Shown here: piece after piece, positions 1 through 5,222 of the stretch
Layout: every line of letters starts with the position of its first letter
Position numbering within the stretch: position 1 is the stretch's first letter
Origin: Burkholderiaceae bacterium
GTDB taxonomy: Bacteria; Pseudomonadota; Gammaproteobacteria; Burkholderiales; Burkholderiaceae_C
Assembly: GCA_029864165.1 (NCBI GenBank)
Contig: JAOTTZ010000157.1
Coordinates: forward strand, 1-5,222
Direction of reading: 5' to 3'
DNA length: 5,222 nt
The notes under the pieces: generated by a model
What the model was told of the DNA's origin: nothing
The model's input: only the letters and a program-made list of their open reading frames with translations
The model's database searches: none
Position numbers and translations under genes: made by a program

Positions 1-3200
<3,200 letters not shown>

Positions 3201-3342
3201 TTGACGCCGTCCAGGCTGACCAGACAAGAGCATATCCAGTTGGTGATGGATGCCAACTACTGGAGGAGTCAGCACCAAAGGTTGGTGCAGCGTGCTCAGT
3301 GGCGTGAACATCGCTACCGGCGGGTATTGCGCGAGCTAAACC
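3201..3342 (+). pseudogene. IS66-like transposase/accessory protein, N-terminal stub
   Basis: The frame opens directly after the kinase stop codon; TTG 3201, GTG 3243 and ATG 3246 are possible starts, none with a clear ribosome binding site. About 47 residues look like the beginning of IS66-type proteins: MDANYWRSQHQRLVQRAQWR, an aromatic YWRSQH motif followed by a basic, helical, probably coiled-coil stretch ending in RRVLRELN. In IS66 relatives this coiled coil runs on into a conserved FGRKSE region and the DDE core. Here the similarity stops near nt 3342, and the remaining in-frame residues to the stop at 3414-3416 look like random translation of IS4 leader DNA. I therefore read it as a fragment interrupted by the IS4 element. 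Family assignment rests on recalled motif resemblance only and is moderate. It could also be an unrelated small basic coiled-coil ORF. Confidence 0.5.
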
Positions 3343-4067
3343 GATGTTCCCCCCATTCCGCGCCGCTTTCGTTGAGATTTTCCTCTCGAATCCACTCTTG
3401 TCCAAAACAGATTTAAGCGTTGAGCCACCCCGAGGTGTAGGGTAGCGGTGTGTCGCCAAACGCACTTCCACCCAACTCTGAGGAGCCCAACGTGAAAGCA
3501 TCATGCAGCATGTTCAGTCAGATACTCAAGCTGATTCCGCGTTTTGAGTTCGAGCACATGGTCAAGCAGACCAAGGCTGAGTACGCGACCAAGGGGTTTT
3601 CCAGCTGGAGCCAGTTGGTGGCGATGCTGTTTTGCCAGCTCGGGCGGGCGCACTCGTTGCGTGAGATCGAAGGCGGCCTCAAGAGCTGCGAGGGCAAGCT
3701 TGCGCACCTTGGGATCGAGGCGCCAGCACGCTCGTCGCTCGCGTACGCCAACGCGCACCGGGCCTGGCAACTCTTCGAGCAGGTCTTCCACGGTCTGTAC
3801 GCCAAGGTTGCCGCCAAGGCCACCGGCAAGCGCAAGTTTCGCTTCAAGAACAAGCTCGTGAGCATCGACTCGACCGTGATCGACCTGAGCCTGTCGCTGT
3901 ACGACTGGGCCAAGTACCAGCGTACCAAGGGCGCTGTAAAGCTGCATCTGGTACTCGACCACGACGGCTACCTGCCGTGCTTCGGCGTGGTGACCGATGG
4001 CAAGGTGCACGATGTGAAGGTCGCCCAGAGAATCGACTTCGCGTGCGGCACCATCGTGGTCGATGAC
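3343..4067 (+). mobile_element. IS4-family insertion sequence, right half missing
   Basis: This covers the noncoding leader (about 3343-3491) and the first half of the transposase. The left tip is estimated from where the IS66-like coding similarity ends, near GATGTTCCCCCCATT. It cannot be confirmed because the right terminal inverted repeat is absent. The element is cut at about nt 4062-4069, where it abuts an IS21 fragment. The leader holds no other gene that I can see. Confidence 0.65.
3481..3485 (+). promoter_or_regulatory. Ribosome binding site of the IS4 transposase
   Basis: AGGAG, within TGAGGAGC, lies 6 nt before GTG 3492. It favours this GTG over the in-frame GTG at 3450 and over ATG at 3510. 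Confidence 0.65.
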
Positions 4068-4091
4068 CGGCGTATGTCCGTTCGTTGCTGA
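3492..4091 (+). pseudogene. IS4-family transposase (DUF4372-type N-terminus), C-terminal half lost
   Basis: Starting at GTG 3492 the product begins with a short lead and then MFSQILKLIPRFEFEHMVKQ, the typical start of IS4-family transposases with a DUF4372 N-terminal domain. Further hallmarks follow in order: FSSWSQLVAMLFCQL, SLREIEGGL, LAYANAHR, then the start of the DDE core with VSIDSTVIDL (first catalytic Asp at residue 126, nt 3867), SLYDWAKY, KGAVKLHLVLDHDGYLP and VTDGKVHDVKVA. Family members run to roughly 380 residues or more. Here similarity ends at GTIVVDDR, at or beside the second catalytic Asp (usual motif DRGY). The last residues RMSVRC and the TGA at 4089-4091 come from the antisense strand of the IS21 fragment. 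The YREK region with the catalytic Glu is absent, so the protein cannot transpose DNA. Family call is firm; the exact break point is uncertain by a few bases. Confidence 0.85.
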
Positions 4092-4096
4092 GGCAT
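4067..4096 (-). pseudogene. istA: istA, first ~10 codons of an IS21-family transposase
   Basis: On the - strand ATG at 4096-4094 opens a frame reading MPQQRTDIRR, which resembles the start of many IstA proteins (M-x-x-x-R-T-D-M-R-x, then I-R-E-V-L-R). The next codons read SSTTM instead of the expected IREVL, which places the break at about nt 4066. A GGAG box lies 5 nt before the ATG at 4102-4105. The tiny size makes this call depend on position within the IS21 end as well as on the ten residues. Confidence 0.6.
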
Positions 4097-4101
4097 TGGG
4101 T

Positions 4102-4105
4102 CTCC
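4102..4105 (-). promoter_or_regulatory. Ribosome binding site of the istA remnant
   Basis: GGAG on the - strand with a 5-nt spacer (ACCCA) to the ATG at 4096 supports this start for istA. Confidence 0.5.
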
Positions 4106-4211
4106 GGCCAAAAGGCCGCAAGGCTATGCCCCAAAGGTGGTTCATACGCAACATCAGCACCGACCCCTCGACAGGTCGCATACCGCAACTATGCGGATAT
4201 CAAAACTCCGT

Positions 4212-4296
4212 CGGTCACGTCACCGAAATGATCGGTCACGTTCCCGAATTCGACGGTCACGATGCCGAAACGGTCGGTCACGCTCTTCCGAAATAC
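4212..4296. repeat. Four tandem ~21-bp repeats, IS21 terminal (IstA-binding type) repeats
   Basis: Units begin at 4212, 4233, 4254 and 4275, each with CGGTCACG followed by a short spacer and CCGAA. The first three are exactly 21 bp apart. The fourth, closest to the element tip, has a spacer two bases longer (CTCTT before CCGAAATAC). Such arrays sit at IS21-family ends and serve as transposase sites in the family. Because 21 is a multiple of three, the + strand translates to an apparent peptide repeat (GHV/GHD every seven residues); this is not a protein feature. Confidence 0.85.
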
Positions 4297-4311
4297 CCAG
4301 CAACCCTTCGG

Positions 4312-4412
4312 GCCGGGGCCCCATTGGGCACACGCGGGTGTCGCGGGCCGCTTGTGGTGGTCAACACCACGGCGCGGATTGCTCCTACCCCTGTGCCCAA
4401 TGGGGCCCCGGC
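4312..4412. repeat. 101-bp palindromic element: perfect 21-bp inverted repeat with nested hairpin
   Basis: The left arm 4312-4332 (GCCGGGGCCCC...GGGCACA) and right arm 4392-4412 (TGTGCCC...GGGGCCCCGGC) are exact reverse complements over 21 bp, separated by 59 bp. Inside, GGGT 4336-4339 can pair with ACCC 4387-4390. A further hairpin, CCGC..GTGGTG (4348-4359) against CACCAC..GCGG (4365-4377), closes a 5-nt loop GTCAA with one bulged C and two possible G-T pairs. As RNA it would form a long rod. No T-tract follows either arm, so it is not a standard rho-independent terminator. No target duplication is visible at its edges. It may be a MITE-like or REP-like dispersed repeat or a structured RNA. 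It starts 12 bp outside the inferred IS21 tip. Confidence 0.85.
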
Positions 4413-4468
4413 GCAGGGCCGTCTTATTCGCGGATAGGTTCTTAGCTCACGGCAACGCTCGGCTGCTG

Positions 4469-4474
4469 TATAGT
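4469..4474 (+). promoter_or_regulatory. Possible -10 box of an smg promoter
   Basis: TATAGT resembles the sigma-70 TATAAT box and lies 7 nt before ATG 4482, so transcription would start at or next to the start codon and give a nearly leaderless mRNA. The -35 region at the usual distance (around 4446-4451) is poor. Offered because no Shine-Dalgarno sequence precedes smg and the normal upstream operon gene is missing. Confidence 0.3.
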
Positions 4475-4481
4475 GCTGAAA

Positions 4482-4934
4482 ATGTTTGATGTACTCGTTT
4501 ACTTGTACGAAAACTATTGGCGGCCTGACGCCTGCCCCGAGCACGGAAAGCTGGCGCGCAAGCTTTCGGTGCTGGGGTTCGAATCCGACGAAATCGAGCA
4601 AGCCCTGAGTTGGCTCGACGGGCTGGCAACCAACGTACAGTCGTATACAGGCAAACAAGCCGGACAAAGCTTGCGCGTCTACACCCCAGCCGAGCAAGAG
4701 CACCTCGGGGCGGCGTGCATTGGCTTTATCAGCTTTTTGGAGTCTGCAGGTGTGTTGCAAGCACCCATGCGTGAAATGGTGATCGACCGTGCCACCGCCC
4801 TGCCTGACGGCCCGGTGTCTCTGGAGGACCTCAAAATCATGGTGCTGATGGTGTTCTGGAGTTTGGGCGAAGAACCCGACGCATTGATCCTCGACGAGTT
4901 GTTTGTTGAGGAAAGAGACCGGCTGATTCACTAA
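4482..4934 (+). CDS. smg: Smg family protein (DUF494)
   Basis: The product has 150 residues and begins MFDVLVYLYENYW, the characteristic Smg start. Then come the conserved GFESDEIEQALSWLDGL region (about 30-50), RVYTPAEQEHLG (about 66-77), GFISFLESAGVL, and a C-terminal LEDLKIMVLMVFWSLGEEPDAL block ending in DRLIH. Length is close to E. coli Smg (about 157 residues). Smg is a small cytoplasmic protein of unclear function. Its gene usually sits next to dprA and often before topA in beta- and gammaproteobacteria. ATG 4482 is chosen because it gives the canonical MFDVL start; an in-frame GTG at 4473 would add three residues. No clear ribosome binding site is seen. Here dprA is absent upstream, replaced by IS debris and a palindrome, and the gene downstream is convergent. 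The frame is intact with no missing segment, so it is probably functional. Confidence 0.93.
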   Translation: MFDVLVYLYENYWRPDACPEHGKLARKLSVLGFESDEIEQALSWLDGLATNVQSYTGKQAGQSLRVYTPAEQEHLGAACIGFISFLESAGVLQAPMREMVIDRATALPDGPVSLEDLKIMVLMVFWSLGEEPDALILDELFVEERDRLIH

Positions 4935-4998
4935 CGCAATCACTGACGCAACTATCCGGTCAGCAGGAGGTTGAGGCGTAGCGGCTTGGTGTGGTCGG
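4935..4998. other. Short convergent intergenic gap
   Basis: These 64 bp separate the stop codons of smg and the - strand protease gene. I see no clear hairpin with a T-tract in either direction. ACGCAA occurs twice near the smg end (4934-4954). Confidence 0.5.
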
Positions 4999-5222
4999 TC
5001 ACAAGTGTTGCGTATTTGCTGAGTCTTGCCGGAATCGCATCCCGCACAAGCTTTCGGCCAAAGCGGCGCACAGCGCCCCTGCCACCAAGCCGCAAGCATG
5101 CGCCAGTGGCGCCAGCGCAATGTCCCAGCCCGGCAAATGGCGTAGCGGTGGGCCCCACGGTGACTCGTGCAATACCTTGAGCAACATGCCGCCGAGGATG
5201 GCGGCGCCCAGCCAGCGTTGCC
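4999..5222 (-). CDS. Rhombosortase-like rhomboid family serine protease, C-terminal end (5' part outside window)
   Basis: On the - strand a frame is open from the window edge to TGA (4999-5001 on the + strand), with 73 visible residues. It holds WLGAAILGGMLLKVLHE, then a Trp-Gly rich stretch, then GWDIALAPLAHACGLVAG followed by a hydrophobic ALCAAL segment and a short polar tail. H-x-x-G-x-x-x-G in the last membrane helix, preceded by an APLAH motif, is the catalytic His region of rhomboid proteases. The W-D-I-A-x-A-P-L-A-H context fits the rhombosortase branch, which processes proteins with GlyGly-CTERM tails at the inner membrane. The His codon is at 5098-5100. The Ser motif (GxSG) would lie upstream, outside the window. 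It is convergent with smg, 64 bp away. Family call is from the C-terminal motif only; another small rhomboid protein is possible. Confidence 0.7.
   Translation of the reverse strand, partial: QRWLGAAILGGMLLKVLHESPWGPPLRHLPGWDIALAPLAHACGLVAGALCAALAESLCGMRFRQDSANTQHL

Larger units (their letters stand above)
4067..4299 (-). mobile_element. IS21-family insertion sequence, terminal remnant
   Basis: Read on the - strand from nt 4299 this begins TGGGTATTTCGGAAGAGC and runs into repeated GTGACCG blocks. IS21 elements start with TG and carry multiple terminal repeats that bind the transposase IstA. After the repeats comes a leader of about 115 bp and then a start codon with a good ribosome binding site (nt 4096) for an IstA-like N-terminus. 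The element is cut after about ten istA codons; the rest of istA, all of istB and the other end are missing. The exact tip (4299, or 4302 if it begins TGCTGGG) is inferred. Confidence 0.7.

Noticed and set aside
3201..3236. Sigma-70 promoter after the kinase (TTGACG with CATATC)
   Set aside because: The spacing is 24 bp, well outside the usual 16-19 bp, and the -10 match is weak.
3501..4181. Long - strand open frame of about 226 codons opposite the IS4 transposase
   Set aside because: It is antisense to a recognised transposase fragment and passes through the IS4/IS21 junction; no motif is seen. Shadow frame.
4212..4296. CRISPR array
   Set aside because: Units are about 21 bp with only a few variable bases each, four copies, no proper spacers and no cas genes; they match IS21 terminal repeats.
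4312..4412. Rho-independent terminator
   Set aside because: The stem is strong but neither side is followed by a T-tract and the 59-bp interval is too long for a typical terminator.
4063..4437. + strand frame with a seven-residue repeat (GHV/GHD pattern)
   Set aside because: The peptide repeat is only the translation of the 21-bp IS21 terminal repeats; the frame crosses the junction and the palindrome.
4295..4440. Integron attC site formed by the palindrome
   Set aside because: The flanks do not carry the RYYYAAC and GTTRRRY core sites, and there is no cassette or integrase in the window.
4278..5120. Long - strand open frame of about 280 codons across smg and the palindrome
   Set aside because: It lies antisense to a clearly conserved smg gene and runs through the palindrome; the product is rich in Cys, His, Arg and Gln and shows no family motif. 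It is a shadow frame.

Overview
The window reads as a chromosomal piece of a Gram-negative proteobacterium, most likely a betaproteobacterium near Burkholderiales. This is inferred from the moderately high GC, the Smg-family gene, a GlyGly-CTERM-type rhombosortase end, and IS21 ends built from CGGTCACG-type repeats. No marker fixes genus or species.

Layout. (1) nt 1-3200, + strand: the 3' part of a very large hybrid sensor histidine kinase, cut by the left window edge inside its CHASE sensor domain. It then carries a membrane helix, two PAS domains, HisKA, HATPase, a receiver domain and a C-terminal HPt domain, so a whole His-Asp-His relay is on one chain. (2) nt 3201-4299: a graveyard of three broken insertion sequences. 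These are the N-terminal stub of an IS66-like protein directly after the kinase stop, the first half of an IS4-family (DUF4372-type) transposase, and the terminal piece of an IS21-family element on the - strand with its tandem terminal repeats and about the first ten codons of istA. The IS4 and IS21 pieces are truncated at the same point (about nt 4062-4069), so one deletion or recombination event probably joined them. (3) nt 4312-4412: a 101-bp palindromic element with a perfect 21-bp inverted repeat and a second nested hairpin, just outside the IS21 tip. (4) nt 4482-4934, + strand: smg, complete, about 70 bp after the palindrome and without the dprA that usually precedes it. (5) nt 4999-5222, - strand: the C-terminal end of a rhomboid-type membrane protease (rhombosortase-like), convergent with smg.

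The kinase, smg and the protease are not an evident functional unit; the IS pile-up separates the kinase from the smg locus and marks a rearrangement point. I see no convincing new multi-gene system. The most unexplained item is the 101-bp palindrome; the most informative for genome history is the double-truncated IS4/IS21 junction.
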